DNA of 64,000 nt from Loktanella sp. D2R18 (GCF_003318235.1 NZ_QOCG01000019.1:108668-172667), one strand, 5' to 3'; shown: positions 10,277 to 21,658, counted from the first letter of the stretch. Numbers and translations are program-made. Notes: generated by a model from the letters alone, not told the origin.

Positions 10277-10642
10277 ATGACCAAATATACACTCACAAAA
10301 ACCCGGATCGAGAACGGTATTTGGCATGGTGTGCTGACCGGCGGCGGCAACACACAACCGCAACTCACCGCGACCCATCAAGGCGTAAAACTGTCCGAGG
10401 TTGCACTAGAGCATGACACCACCCAAAACTACTGGATGGTCGCAGTTACGGTGCCAGCAGCGGCGATCACCGAAGGAATACAAACCGTTCTGATTAGCGA
10501 TGAAAACGGTACAAAGCTCGCCAGCTTTTCGTTGGTTGCGGGGGGCCCTCTGGAAGATGATATTCGCGCCGAAGTTGACCTTTTACGCGCTGAGTTGGAC
10601 CTGCTCAAATCCGCGTTCCGGGCACATTGCAACAATAGTTGA
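10277..10642 (+). CDS. Conserved hypothetical protein with C-terminal coiled coil
   Basis: A 121-residue soluble protein. The N-terminal 90 residues look beta-rich (MTKYTLTKTRIENGIWHGVL, YWMVAVTVPAAAI, IQTVLISDENG), and the C-terminus holds a short heptad-like helix (EVDLLRAELDLLKSAFRAH). It sits directly behind the DUF6478-like gene with its own ribosome site (GAAGGA) and is probably co-expressed. No function can be assigned. Confidence 0.72.
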   Translation: MTKYTLTKTRIENGIWHGVLTGGGNTQPQLTATHQGVKLSEVALEHDTTQNYWMVAVTVPAAAITEGIQTVLISDENGTKLASFSLVAGGPLEDDIRAEVDLLRAELDLLKSAFRAHCNNS

Positions 10643-10712
10643 AAGTCAAATTCCGCCAATTCATATGACAAGACAGACTACCAATCGAAAAGCCCCAGTC
10701 TTGCCTTTAATC

Positions 10713-11141
10713 TTAGGTACATGCCTTAACCGCATCGTTATTTGCATCTACCAGTTCTACCAATTTTTCCTCAGAAATGCCGAGATTTTGCCCAAGAGCT
10801 CTTACGTCAGACAGGCCGTCATTTTTCCCTGATTGCATAACGCCCACGAAGATAATCCGTGCCGCGTCCAATTCATCTGGATGAGAGCCCTCTAAATTAG
10901 CGGCCGCACAACTGCATCCACGCAGTGAAATTGAATTATGCATAAATCTTAGATAGCTTATGGGGCCGTCATCTTTACGCCATGAGGTCGCAAAAACACC
11001 CTGACAGGCTATTACGTATTCCAGCCCCTGTTCGGACAGCGTATATTTCGAGGCTGCAATTTGTTCACGTATCCCGTAGGAAATAAGCGGGACACAAATA
11101 GCAGCGGCGATCATAGTTATGTGACGAGTTAGCTTCTTCAA
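10713..11141 (-). CDS. Small membrane-anchored or secreted hypothetical protein
   Basis: A 142-residue protein with an N-terminal hydrophobic segment (ITMIAAAICVPLISYGI) acting as signal anchor or signal peptide. The rest has four cysteines, including a CSC pair, and the helical tail LGISEEKLVELVDANNDAVKAC. It is transcribed alone, facing the 10277-10642 gene. No domain recognised; its A/T-richer codon usage hints at recent acquisition but was not measured. Confidence 0.6.
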   Translation of the reverse strand: MKKLTRHITMIAAAICVPLISYGIREQIAASKYTLSEQGLEYVIACQGVFATSWRKDDGPISYLRFMHNSISLRGCSCAAANLEGSHPDELDAARIIFVGVMQSGKNDGLSDVRALGQNLGISEEKLVELVDANNDAVKACT

Positions 11142-11228
11142 TCTTTCATTACCTTTTCAAAGTGGTTTGTCGCCCTACGCAACTATAGCCACCGGCAGCT
11201 TTTTTCCGCATAATTACCCCCAGTATAA

Positions 11229-13346
<2,118 letters not shown>

Positions 13347-13358
13347 CTCAAACGTGAA

Positions 13359-13380
13359 AATCGCCTTGAAACAAGCGATT
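13359..13380 (+). terminator. Hairpin after fadH, no clear U tract
   Basis: AATCGC-c-TTG pairs with CAA-GCGATT around an AAA loop (9 bp with one bulged C), 13 bp after the fadH stop. There is no run of T after it, so if it terminates it is weak or needs Rho. Confidence 0.4.
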
Positions 13381-13414
13381 ATCTGTCAGAAACGTGGCTG
13401 ATACCCCGGATTTG

Positions 13415-13441
13415 TCAGGCATATGTCCCATTCCTGCCTGA
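13415..13441. promoter_or_regulatory. Inverted repeat TCAGGCA-N13-TGCCTGA before the LysR gene
   Basis: Perfect 7-bp arms with centres 20 bp apart (about two helical turns), ending 46 bp before the LysR start. This spacing suits a dimeric regulator, possibly LysR autoregulation, although LysR sites more often carry a T-N11-A core. No consensus promoter was identified. Confidence 0.35.
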
Positions 13442-13487
13442 TTTCACCGTCAAGAAATACGGGTGAAGTTAGATTTTAGGAATGTGT

Positions 13488-14393
13488 ATGGATCGCCTGA
13501 CAGAAATGGAAGCCTTTGCTACGGTTGTTGACCAAGGCGGTTTCACGGATGCGGCTAAAAAGATGGGGATTTCAAAATCCGCCGTTTCCAAACATGTTTC
13601 CTCGCTTGAAGCACGCCTTGGCGCGCGCCTGCTCAACCGAACGACGCGCCGGGTCAGCCCAACCGAAATCGGACTTGCCTATTACGATCGTGCTTGCCGT
13701 GTTTTGAACGACGCCGGCGAAGCGGATGCGCTTGTGACCTCAATGCAATCCGCGCCCTCTGGCCTATTGCGGATCAGTGTCGCCACCGATTTTGGGGTAA
13801 ACCACCTGTCGCCTGTGCTGGGTGATTTCTTGCGCGAATTTCCAGACATCACGGTCAACATGGTGTTGAACAATCGTTACGTCGAACTAATTTCCGAAGG
13901 CTTCGACATGGCCGTGCGTATTGGTGAACTGGAAGACAGCACACTGCGCGCGCGCAAGTTGTCAGAAACCACCCGCCGCATGATCGCAAGCCCCGCCTAT
14001 TTTGAACAATACGGGCGACCAGAAAAGATCGACGATCTGAACGATCACAAGCTATTGCACTATTCCAATCAGGCAAACTCTGCCGTGTGGAAATTAACCG
14101 CACCTTCTGGCGAAAAGCGCCAAGTGCGCACGGCTGGGTGGTTGACGGTGAATGATGGTCAATCGCTTCTGAACGCATGCGTAAGCGGTTTGGGAATCGC
14201 CTATTTGCCATCGTTCTTATACGCGGATGCGCTGCGGCAAGGTCTGGTCGAAGAAGCCATCCCTGACCTTCCCGTTGAAACCCAAGGCATCTATGCCGTC
14301 TACCCGCCGGGACGGTTTACACAACCCAAGGTGCGGGCATTCATTGATTTTCTTGCGCACGCATTCGCCGATAAAAACCCCAACACTTGGTAA
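13488..14393 (+). CDS. LysR-family transcriptional regulator
   Basis: A 301-residue regulator. The winged helix-turn-helix occupies the first 60 residues (MDRLTEMEAFATVVDQGGFTDAAKKMGISKSAVSKHVSSLEARLGARLLNRTTRRVSPTE in outline). The periplasmic-binding-like effector domain follows from about 90 (GLLRISVATDFGVNHLSPVL). I prefer the ATG at 13488 to the one 6 bp earlier because it has an AGG at suitable distance and matches the usual MDRL start. It belongs to the CrgA/DsdC-like group that often controls a neighbouring oxidoreductase; the adjacent fadH-like gene is the natural candidate target. Confidence 0.92.
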   Translation: MDRLTEMEAFATVVDQGGFTDAAKKMGISKSAVSKHVSSLEARLGARLLNRTTRRVSPTEIGLAYYDRACRVLNDAGEADALVTSMQSAPSGLLRISVATDFGVNHLSPVLGDFLREFPDITVNMVLNNRYVELISEGFDMAVRIGELEDSTLRARKLSETTRRMIASPAYFEQYGRPEKIDDLNDHKLLHYSNQANSAVWKLTAPSGEKRQVRTAGWLTVNDGQSLLNACVSGLGIAYLPSFLYADALRQGLVEEAIPDLPVETQGIYAVYPPGRFTQPKVRAFIDFLAHAFADKNPNTW

Positions 14394-14459
14394 GCCCGCG
14401 ATCGGTTTTCTTTGCGCGATTAAACCTGAATTAATGAAGCGGCGCTATTTTCGCGCCCT

Positions 14460-15215
14460 ATGATAGATACCTGGTTTGACAAGCTTATGCGCATCTTGGA
14501 ACCTCGCAGCGGAACAGCCGTTGTCGGGCGGTTTGCAATGGTTGTGTGCCTTATCGCCCTCGTGAACCTAGGCTTTATGCAGGCGTATGGGCTGTCGCAC
14601 CTCGTGACGCCGCTTTATTATATATTACATGCGGTATTTGTGGGCGGGCCTTTTGTTTTATTTGCCCTCGCCGTCATCGTTTTTCAGATCCAATTGCAGC
14701 GCAAACTATCGTTCTTGTCACGCAAAGATGGGCTAACGGGGCTCAATAACCGGCGCACTTTTTTGGAACAGACTGACAGCCGACGTAAAGATTGCAAACA
14801 TGGGGTGCTCTTGCTTATTGACGCCGACAATTTCAAGCGCATCAACGATACATATGGGCATCAAACAGGCGATCTTTGCCTGAAACGCATCGCCGAAACG
14901 CTTCGTAAAAATGTGCGCCACGATGATATCATTGGCCGGGTTGGCGGTGAGGAATTTGCTTTATTCTTGCGCAACACATCGCTTGAACAAGCACGCGCCG
15001 TTGGTGAACGCCTGACAAAACCCATCATATTTCGCCCCGCTAATAGGAGTAGCGCGCGCGATCTACGGGTCACACTTTCGGTCGGTGCGGCGATGAATTT
15101 TGCGGATCAACCGTTGGAAACATTGTTCGCCCGCGCCGATCAAGCCTTATACAAGGCAAAAGCGGACGGGCGCGCACGGCTTGTCGTGTGGACAGAGCTG
15201 CTACCTATGCACTGA
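14460..15215 (+). CDS. Membrane-anchored diguanylate cyclase (GGDEF)
   Basis: A 251-residue protein with two membrane segments (about 22-42 and 52-78) and a C-terminal GGDEF domain from about 88 (SRKDGLTGLNNRR). The catalytic signature is GGEEF, a functional variant, and an RHDD inhibitory I-site sits five residues before it, so product inhibition by c-di-GMP is expected. LLIDADNFKRINDTYGH gives the metal-binding Asp. There is almost no sensory domain, so its input is unclear. Convergent with the OmpA-like gene, stops 1 bp apart. Confidence 0.92.
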   Translation: MIDTWFDKLMRILEPRSGTAVVGRFAMVVCLIALVNLGFMQAYGLSHLVTPLYYILHAVFVGGPFVLFALAVIVFQIQLQRKLSFLSRKDGLTGLNNRRTFLEQTDSRRKDCKHGVLLLIDADNFKRINDTYGHQTGDLCLKRIAETLRKNVRHDDIIGRVGGEEFALFLRNTSLEQARAVGERLTKPIIFRPANRSSARDLRVTLSVGAAMNFADQPLETLFARADQALYKAKADGRARLVVWTELLPMH

Positions 15216-15216
15216 T

Positions 15217-16197
15217 TTAGTCAGTCGTTGACGTAACGATCACTTCAACCCGGCGATTTTCTTGACGCCCAGCTTCCGTCAAGTTGGAAGCAATCGGGGC
15301 CAAATACCCCATGCCTTCCGCCGCGAGTTGCGCGCGCGCAACCCCATAGTCAGAAACCAGTCGCTCCATCACAGATCCCGCACGCCGTTTAGAAAGCGCA
15401 ATATTTGCATCAAGCGATCCGGACGCATCGGTATGCCCGACAAGCGCGACTTCGCGATCCGGATGGTCCGCGAGATAGTCTGCCAGCGCCTGTAGCGAAC
15501 CCATATTGCCAGCCGCCAATTGTGACGACCCGGTTTCAAAGGTTAAATCTGCCAAGATCGCGTGACCGCTCTCCCCAAGCTGATCCGCGAGACTGCCAGT
15601 GTTAACTTGCTCGATTGCACCCAGTGCCGGTCCCACGGCGACCGTGGCCAGCTTCGCTGTCTGGGTTTCAGGTCCGACATGCACGACTTGCACAAATCCT
15701 GCTTGCGCGGTTCGGGTGACCAACAAGGTCAGTTGTTCGGGGCCATCCGCCCCAATCCGCACCGCCGACAAGAATCGGAAATCACCGATGTTGATCCGCA
15801 TTTCTGGTGGCGGCAGTGTCATCGTGCCAAAACGAAAATCAAAGCCACCACAGGCCTCTGTCTGACATTCGAACACAATCTGATAGCGGTCATCACGCAC
15901 CTGATCACGCAAGGGGCGCAGCAGTTGCAAAGTCGTAAGCCCCTGCGTGTCGATCCGCCATGCCTGTTTGGTCACGGTACCTTCGACCGTTTCGACGGGC
16001 AAAACGCCGTTCGCCCAGATATCGACGGGCATTGCATAGCTATCTAAGGCAGAAATACTCTGCGTTTGTAGCGTCGCATTGCTGGGGAATTGTAGTGTTT
16101 CAGCACCGCCCGCCGTCCCCAAGGCCCACAGCAAACAAGTACCCGCTGTACACCAGCTGGGAACTAAGGTCGCGATGGGGCGTAGGATACAATTCAA
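15217..16197 (-). CDS. OmpA-family peptidoglycan-binding envelope protein
   Basis: A 326-residue exported protein. It starts at TTG, 4 bp after the GNAT stop, with GGAG inside the end of the upstream gene as ribosome site. A signal region precedes AGGAETL. The C-terminal 110 residues are an OmpA/MotB domain: LADLTFETGSSQL, DREVALVGHTDASGS and ALSKRRAGSVMERL, with the Asp and Arg that bind diaminopimelate. The N-terminal about 200 residues are beta-rich and unrecognised. It would tether the outer membrane or an envelope complex to peptidoglycan. Confidence 0.88.
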   Translation of the reverse strand: MNCILRPIATLVPSWCTAGTCLLWALGTAGGAETLQFPSNATLQTQSISALDSYAMPVDIWANGVLPVETVEGTVTKQAWRIDTQGLTTLQLLRPLRDQVRDDRYQIVFECQTEACGGFDFRFGTMTLPPPEMRINIGDFRFLSAVRIGADGPEQLTLLVTRTAQAGFVQVVHVGPETQTAKLATVAVGPALGAIEQVNTGSLADQLGESGHAILADLTFETGSSQLAAGNMGSLQALADYLADHPDREVALVGHTDASGSLDANIALSKRRAGSVMERLVSDYGVARAQLAAEGMGYLAPIASNLTEAGRQENRRVEVIVTSTTD

Positions 16198-16201
16198 CAG
16201 G

Positions 16202-16924
16202 TTACTCCGGCAACATCCGATAGTGGTACTGTCCCACAGGGGTCATGCCAAGGGACGTATAAAGCGCATTTGCGGCCACGTTTTCTTGGGTTGTCACGAG
16301 CGTGAGATAGGCCGCGCCCTGCGCCTGCGCCCAATGTGCCGCCGCAATCGTCAAATCCCGCGCAAGCCCTTTGCGGCGGTGCGCAGCTGAAACCTCAAGT
16401 GCGTGGATCATCGCACAATCCCCCGCAATTGCGACATAAACACTGCCTGCGGGCGCATCACCGACTCGGCCAAGAAGCGTCACCTTGGGATCGCGGGCGC
16501 GGTCCATAATCGCGATCCGCCCCGGCCCGATCCCACCTTGCGCCCAAATCTCAACCTGCACCGCCAGCGGCGGCCAAGCCGCAAAACTGCGCTCCGGGTC
16601 GCGTGGGTGCGCGATATCCGCTACCGCAGCGGCGTACATATGCACTGGGTCTTTGATCACATATCCGCGTTCAGCCAACATAGCATCAAGCCGTTCCTCG
16701 CCCGCACGGATCATAAAAAGCGGGCGCTGCCCGCCGTCAATCATCGCCGCTTGGGCGATTGCGATGTCGGTTTCTTGAAAAGATTGCTCTGCGGTTGCGG
16801 CATTGACCCGACTGCTATTGCTATCGTCAAGCCGGACGGTCCAAGGGCCCAGAGCCTGTTTCACGGCGGCGGGCCAGGTCCCCTCGATTACCGCATATAG
16901 CTTTCGTGCATCTGGAAAACTCAT
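16202..16924 (-). CDS. GNAT-family N-acetyltransferase
   Basis: A 240-residue protein whose C-terminal part is a GNAT fold: motif A reads VSAAHRRKGLARDLTIAAAH (acetyl-CoA pyrophosphate loop RRKGLA), followed by AAYLTLVTTQENVAANALYTSLGM. The N-terminal half is a divergent GNAT-like region without the loop. Its ATG overlaps the CinA-like stop by 4 bp. The substrate is unknown; it could be an amine, an amino acid or a protein N-terminus. Confidence 0.85.
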   Translation of the reverse strand: MSFPDARKLYAVIEGTWPAAVKQALGPWTVRLDDSNSSRVNAATAEQSFQETDIAIAQAAMIDGGQRPLFMIRAGEERLDAMLAERGYVIKDPVHMYAAAVADIAHPRDPERSFAAWPPLAVQVEIWAQGGIGPGRIAIMDRARDPKVTLLGRVGDAPAGSVYVAIAGDCAMIHALEVSAAHRRKGLARDLTIAAAHWAQAQGAAYLTLVTTQENVAANALYTSLGMTPVGQYHYRMLPE

Positions 16925-17643
16925 GCAGAAAACACCTTCTTTAGCGCTATAAACGCCGAATCAAGCTGCACAATATCGCTTCCACGCAGCACAAGATTGG
17001 TACCATATTGGCCATCTTTTTGAAACGGGTAGGACCCGACAGAAAGATCGCTGTGCTGTTCTGCAAAGGCGGTCAAGCGCGCGGCAACATCCCCTTCGCC
17101 TTGCATCAATGGCAAGGTGCGTGACTGCAATGGCGCGCCACCTGTCATAGCCGGCAGAATGCTTGCGACCATGGCCTGAAACACCGACGGCACCCCTGCC
17201 ATGACATGTACGTTGCCCAACGTAAATCCGGGGGCAACGCTGACAGGGTTATCGATGAGCACGGCCCCATCTGGAATGCGGGCCATGCGCAACCGCGCGG
17301 CGTTCAGCTCCTTGCCGGACGCATCATAATGCGCCTGCAGCAAGGCCCTTGCATCGTCGCGCACGTCAATAGGGCGCTCAAATGCGGCCGCGATACAGTC
17401 AGCGGTAATATCATCATGGGTAGGGCCGATGCCCCCGCTTGTGAAAACATGGTCATGCCCGTCCGACAATGCGCGCACAGCCGCGATAATCGCCGGGCGA
17501 TCATCGCTGACCACGCGGACTTCACGTAGGTCGACACCGACAGCAGTTAACTCCCCCGCAAGGTGATGCATATTCGCATCGCGCGTGCGCCCAGACAGAA
17601 TTTCGTCGCCGATCACAAGCATTGCGGCGGTTGGGTTGGGCAT
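16921..17643 (-). CDS. CinA-like molybdopterin-binding domain protein
   Basis: A 240-residue protein matching the N-terminal MoCF/CinA domain: AMLVIGDEILSGRTRDANMHHLAGEL at the start, and VFTSGGIGPTHDDITADCIA as the ligand-binding signature. It lacks the C-terminal NMN-deamidase domain of full CinA. Proteins of this short form are annotated as competence/damage-inducible protein A-like, and the biochemical role is uncertain. GGAG lies at good distance before the ATG. First gene of a three-gene unit with the GNAT and OmpA-like genes. Confidence 0.87.
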   Translation of the reverse strand: MPNPTAAMLVIGDEILSGRTRDANMHHLAGELTAVGVDLREVRVVSDDRPAIIAAVRALSDGHDHVFTSGGIGPTHDDITADCIAAAFERPIDVRDDARALLQAHYDASGKELNAARLRMARIPDGAVLIDNPVSVAPGFTLGNVHVMAGVPSVFQAMVASILPAMTGGAPLQSRTLPLMQGEGDVAARLTAFAEQHSDLSVGSYPFQKDGQYGTNLVLRGSDIVQLDSAFIALKKVFSA

Positions 17644-17705
17644 TGGCGGTCTCCTAAGGGTGGCGTTCAGATGCGCGCAGCTATCACACGCACATAACCC
17701 CTAAG

Positions 17706-19199
17706 CTATACCCCATATTCATCGCGCAAAAGGTTCTTTTGAACCTTACCCATTGTATTGCGCGGCAGCGCGTCGCGCATGATATAGCGGCGCGGGTGCT
17801 TAAACCGGGCCAACTCTGCCGTCACATGGGCCGCGATTTCATCGCTGGTCACCGCCGCCTCGGGTTCAAGAATAACCGCAGCCAGAACCGATTCACCAAA
17901 ATCGGGATGCGGCACGCCAAAGACGGCGCTTTCCAAAACGCCATCGACATCGTTGATCACATCTTCGATCTCTTTGGGGTAGATGTTGTAGCCGCCAGAA
18001 ATAATCAAATCCTTTTGACGCCCAACAATGCTTATCCGCCCGTCTTCAGCTGCAACACCGAGATCGCCCGTGATAAAGAACCCGGTCTCGCGCAGCTCTT
18101 CGCGGGTTTTTTCGGGCATATTGAGATAGCCCTGAAACACGTTGTCACCGCGCACTTCGATCATGCCAATGTCGCCTGCGGGCACGGGTGCACCAGTATC
18201 CGGATCAGTGATGATCACTTCGGTACCCGGTAAAGGATAGCCAACCGTGCCTGCAAGCCGGTCGCCAGCAAACGGGTTTGACGTAATCATATTCGTTTCG
18301 GTCATTCCGTAGCGTTCCAAAATACGCTGACCGGTCCGTTGTTCAAACGCGGTGTGGGTTTCCGCTAATAGCGGGGCCGAACCTGAAACGAACAAACGCA
18401 TGTTCGCGCAAAGTTCGCGGGTCAGGCGCGCATCATCCAACAGGCGCGTGTAAAATGTCGGCACACCCATCAACATGGTAGATTTGGGTAGCTCTGCGAT
18501 CACCGCGTCTTGGTTGAACGCTTGCATAAACCGCACCTGTGCCCCAGCCAAAAGCGAGGTATTCATCGCCACAAAAAGCCCATGCGTATGGAAAATCGGC
18601 AACGCGTGGATCAACCGATCTTTATCCGTGATTTCCCACAGGTCTGTCAGCGAGCGCGCATTCGAGAGTAGGTTTTTATGCGATAACATCGCCCCCTTTG
18701 AGCGCCCGGTCGTGCCAGAAGTATACAAAAGCGCGGCAAGATCATCCGGCGCACGTGAGACGGTTTCAAATGATGAGTTTGCCGCATCCCCTGCATCTGC
18801 CAGAGTCCCGGATCCATCGGCTGCCATCGTCAAAACGGGAACATCAAAAGCAGCATCAATACGCGCGAAGTCCTTCGTATCGCAGATGATCAGACGGGGC
18901 GTCGCATCTTCCGCGAAATAGCTGAGCTCTGACTGCGTGTAGGCGGTGTTTAGCGGTAAATAGACAGCGCCGGCTTGGATCGCGGCCCCGTATAGCGCGA
19001 TCGTGTCAGCGGTTTTCGGGGCTTGGACCAAAATCCGGTCACCGGGTTGCACGCCAGCATCGCGTAGAACATGCGCCAATTGGGCCACCCGCTGGACAAA
19101 TCCGGCATAGCTGACCGTCCCACCATCATCGCAATCCATGAACGGCTGCGTGTTGTTTGCGTGTGGCGCGATCAGCGCATCGTAAAGTGTATTTGTCAC
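17706..19199 (-). CDS. matB: Malonyl-CoA synthetase
   Basis: Acyl-adenylate-forming enzyme that activates malonate (and methylmalonate) with ATP and CoA. The ATP loop LLYTSGTTGRSKGAM, RYGMTETNMITSNP and the hinge GRQKDLIISGGYNIYPKEIE are all present. Overall it looks most like MatB among acyl-CoA ligases, and it is coupled to malonyl-CoA decarboxylase (GTG start overlapping that stop by 4 bp). Together they convert malonate to acetyl-CoA plus CO2. An upstream palindrome suggests GntR control. Confidence 0.92.
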   Translation of the reverse strand: MTNTLYDALIAPHANNTQPFMDCDDGGTVSYAGFVQRVAQLAHVLRDAGVQPGDRILVQAPKTADTIALYGAAIQAGAVYLPLNTAYTQSELSYFAEDATPRLIICDTKDFARIDAAFDVPVLTMAADGSGTLADAGDAANSSFETVSRAPDDLAALLYTSGTTGRSKGAMLSHKNLLSNARSLTDLWEITDKDRLIHALPIFHTHGLFVAMNTSLLAGAQVRFMQAFNQDAVIAELPKSTMLMGVPTFYTRLLDDARLTRELCANMRLFVSGSAPLLAETHTAFEQRTGQRILERYGMTETNMITSNPFAGDRLAGTVGYPLPGTEVIITDPDTGAPVPAGDIGMIEVRGDNVFQGYLNMPEKTREELRETGFFITGDLGVAAEDGRISIVGRQKDLIISGGYNIYPKEIEDVINDVDGVLESAVFGVPHPDFGESVLAAVILEPEAAVTSDEIAAHVTAELARFKHPRRYIMRDALPRNTMGKVQKNLLRDEYGV

Positions 19200-20494
19200 G
19201 CGGTAGGCTCCTTCGGTTTTGTCTGTAGCGACGCCGTTGACAGGTTTTGCACACTGCGCGCGGCGACGAGGGTTGACGCCATAGCGAAATCTTCGTGATT
19301 TCGTTCGGTTTGCGTCAAATTGTAAAGATAATTCACCATTGCACCGCTCGATTGCGCCATACCATTGGCAGAGCTATCGGCGCCCGCGTGAATGTCGTGT
19401 ACCTCTGCGCCATTGCCAAGGTGAAAACGCGTAACCGGATCAAGCGGCATGCCGTCACCGCGCTTGGCAACAAGCAAATAGCGGGCCGCCATCGCGCGAA
19501 TATCATCTTCGGGGCCATCGCCCGCTAGAATTGCTTGGGCGGCGGCACCGTGGTCAGGATCATCTACTTGGGTCGCAAGCCACTTGTTCAGCCCTGGGAT
19601 CGGCGACAGGGTCACAAATGTCTCAAGCTGCGGACATTCAAGCGATAGCTCAGCCACCACTTGTTTGATCAACAGGTTGCCAAAGCTGATCCCGGTCAGC
19701 CCTTTTTGACAGTTTGAAATAGAGTAGAATACAGCAGATTTTGCCTGATCGGCATCAAGCGGGGTACGCCCTTCGGACAAAAGCTGGTCGATCGAGCCGG
19801 GAATATCTTTTGTTAACGCGACCTCTACAAAGATCAGCGGCTCGTCGGGCATCGCCGGGTGAAAAAACGCAAAGCAACGCCGATCCGGGGGATACAAGCG
19901 CCGGCGCAAGTCATCCCAATCATCGATTTCATGCACGGCCTCATAGGCGACGATTTTATCCAGAATACGCGCCGGAGTGTCCCAGCTAATCTGCTGCAAA
20001 ACCAAGAAGCCGCGATTGAACCAACTACGCAACAAATGCGCAAAATCATGGTTCGTGCGTTTCAGATCAGGGTGATCGCGCAACAGCTTCAAAAGATCGA
20101 CGCGCATCGAAACGAGCGCCGCAGTCGCCCCAACGGGTTGGTTCAACCGCCGCAACAATTCTTGGCGTTTGGGTTCCGCTGCTTGGCTCAGCGTTTTGAA
20201 CAATTCCGGGGTCGGTTCATTTGCGTATTGCGCAGCAATTTCTGCAATCTTCGCCGCATCAATATCGAGATCGGAATTCAAGTAGTAAAAGAACGCCGTT
20301 TTGTCGTCAGCCGTGAGCGCCGCATAGCGTTCTAACACCGTCGCAGCGAGCCGAAAACCGGACACTTCACCTTCCGCTGATAGCAATGCTTGGCAAAGTG
20401 CGTAGATGTCGCGCGTGTCATCTTTTCCGTGCAAGGCACCCCGACGGTCAAAGAGTTGCGATAGAATATCCCCGAGAAAGCGATTTCGCTGCAT
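19196..20494 (-). CDS. Malonyl-CoA decarboxylase
   Basis: A 432-residue MCD-family enzyme that decarboxylates malonyl-CoA to acetyl-CoA. The C-terminal GNAT-like catalytic domain includes FYSISNCQKGLTGISFGN, FVTLSPIPGLNKWL and HLGNGAEVHDIHAGADSS, holding the family Ser and His. The N-terminal helical domain covers about 1-150. I start it at 20494 (MQRNRFLG) because GGAG sits 6 bp before; ATG 20506 is possible. Known as MatA or MCD. The operator-like palindrome at 20524-20535 lies just upstream. Confidence 0.93.
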   Translation of the reverse strand: MQRNRFLGDILSQLFDRRGALHGKDDTRDIYALCQALLSAEGEVSGFRLAATVLERYAALTADDKTAFFYYLNSDLDIDAAKIAEIAAQYANEPTPELFKTLSQAAEPKRQELLRRLNQPVGATAALVSMRVDLLKLLRDHPDLKRTNHDFAHLLRSWFNRGFLVLQQISWDTPARILDKIVAYEAVHEIDDWDDLRRRLYPPDRRCFAFFHPAMPDEPLIFVEVALTKDIPGSIDQLLSEGRTPLDADQAKSAVFYSISNCQKGLTGISFGNLLIKQVVAELSLECPQLETFVTLSPIPGLNKWLATQVDDPDHGAAAQAILAGDGPEDDIRAMAARYLLVAKRGDGMPLDPVTRFHLGNGAEVHDIHAGADSSANGMAQSSGAMVNYLYNLTQTERNHEDFAMASTLVAARSVQNLSTASLQTKPKEPTA

Positions 20495-20523
20495 GATAGT
20501 CTCCATCAAAGAGTCGCAGCATT

Positions 20524-20535
20524 AATATCGATATT
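20524..20535. promoter_or_regulatory. Operator-like palindrome AATATCGATATT (site 1)
   Basis: Perfect 12-bp palindrome between the GntR gene and the malonyl-CoA decarboxylase start, 29 bp before the latter. The same core appears at 21659-21672. The position next to an FCD-type GntR gene makes it the likely binding site of that regulator. Malonate regulator MatR is reported to use a different palindrome (TTGTATACAA), so the specificity here would be distinct. Confidence 0.6.
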
Positions 20536-20572
20536 TTAGCACGTCGTCCATTTAAATCGGCAAAAAATGCGA

Positions 20573-21238
20573 TCAGATATCTAATGCACGGGACAAATAA
20601 TCACCCGTCAACCGATAATGGCTTAACAAACTTGCCGATGCGCGGTCTTGATCACGCTGAATTGCCGCGTCCAAAATCTCTTCATGCTCGGCGGATACGT
20701 CGCGTTTTTGATAGGTTGCGCTTTTGGCTGCAAGATAGCGATACCGAATGTTTAAATCATAGAGCTGAGCACAAAAGCGTTCCAACATAGGGGATTCGCT
20801 GTTGGCCAAAAGCGCCATATGAAATGTCTTATGCGCCTCCTCGAACAGTTTCGTTCCCTGACCGCTGGCCCTTTTCATGTGGTGATGGGTTAACACCAAT
20901 TGCTCTTCCCAGTCTGGCGTCGCATTGGCGATTGACTGGCGCAGGGCCAAATCTTCAAGCGTGCAGCGTAACGCCAGAATTTCAGCAAAATTCGCCTTGC
21001 TGGCAGGGGCCGCGCGAAACCCGCGTTGGTCGATACGTTCAACCAACATATCCGATGTCAAAAGGCTCAGCGCCTCGCGTACAGGTGAAGCGCCGGTATT
21101 CAGCAAGCCGCGTAGCTGTTCAATTTTCAACTTTTGGCCTGCGGGCAATTCACCTGTTAGGATCATGTCGCGCAGGGTCAGATAGGCACCGTGTGTGGCT
21201 GAAGTTTCCTTGACCTGTGTTTCGTCAATCATGGTCAT
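20573..21238 (-). CDS. GntR-family regulator with FCD domain
   Basis: A 221-residue regulator. The winged helix lies at about 15-80 (AYLTLRDMILTGELPAGQKL, GASPVREALSLLTSDMLVERIDQRGFRAAP). The all-helical FCD effector domain follows, with the metal/ligand histidines in FHMALLANS and SAEHEEILDAAIQRD. It lies between a YciI-like gene and the malonyl-CoA genes on the same strand. The shared palindromes indicate control of both flanking units and perhaps the divergent catabolic operon. It may be a MatR relative, but the effector could equally be an aromatic or dicarboxylate intermediate. Confidence 0.92.
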   Translation of the reverse strand: MTMIDETQVKETSATHGAYLTLRDMILTGELPAGQKLKIEQLRGLLNTGASPVREALSLLTSDMLVERIDQRGFRAAPASKANFAEILALRCTLEDLALRQSIANATPDWEEQLVLTHHHMKRASGQGTKLFEEAHKTFHMALLANSESPMLERFCAQLYDLNIRYRYLAAKSATYQKRDVSAEHEEILDAAIQRDQDRASASLLSHYRLTGDYLSRALDI

Positions 21239-21257
21239 ATCGGGACTTTCGCTAGGG

Positions 21258-21644
21258 TTATGTCAGGTTCACAGTCTTTGTTGAAAGCCCTACCGAGAGG
21301 TTCAACGATCCTTCGTTTATCATCCAACGCCGCAAGGTAAAACTCCGCGCGCCGCTTTTGTGCATCGGATCAGCTTCGGCCAATGCGCGGGCTGCTTCCA
21401 GATTCGGCGCACGGTAGATAATTAGACCGACCCCTTGCATATGGTCACCCGACTCGTCGGACATCGGACCCGCTAGTGCCAATTGCCCTGCCGCTTCCAA
21501 CTTTGCCTGATAGGCAAGATGATCAGGCAACGCGGCCTTTACGTCTTCGGGTGCCTTTGCCGGCGTGCTTTGCGCCGCGTAAAGTTCTAGTGCGAGCGCC
21601 CCGCGCGCCTTCGCTTCCGATTTATAATCTGCCCAAGCTACCAT
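21258..21644 (-). CDS. YciI/YCII-related protein
   Basis: About 128 residues. The ferredoxin-like YCII features are HLAYQAKLEAAGQLALAGPM followed by GVGLIIYRAPNLEAARALAEADPMHKSGA, which contains the family's conserved Asp-Pro. Members assist ring-cleavage and dehalogenation pathways or have lactonase-like roles, but few are characterised. I chose ATG 21644 (MVAWADYK) because GGGAGG precedes it by 7 bp. First gene of the minus-strand unit, head-to-head with the FAH operon. Confidence 0.82.
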   Translation of the reverse strand: MVAWADYKSEAKARGALALELYAAQSTPAKAPEDVKAALPDHLAYQAKLEAAGQLALAGPMSDESGDHMQGVGLIIYRAPNLEAARALAEADPMHKSGARSFTLRRWMINEGSLNLSVGLSTKTVNLT

Positions 21645-21658
21645 CGTCATCCCTCCCA

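Noticed and set aside
10669..10703. CAAGAC/GTCTTG inverted repeat as terminator between convergent genes
   Set aside because: Six-bp stem with a 23-nt loop and competing pairings; too weak to call.
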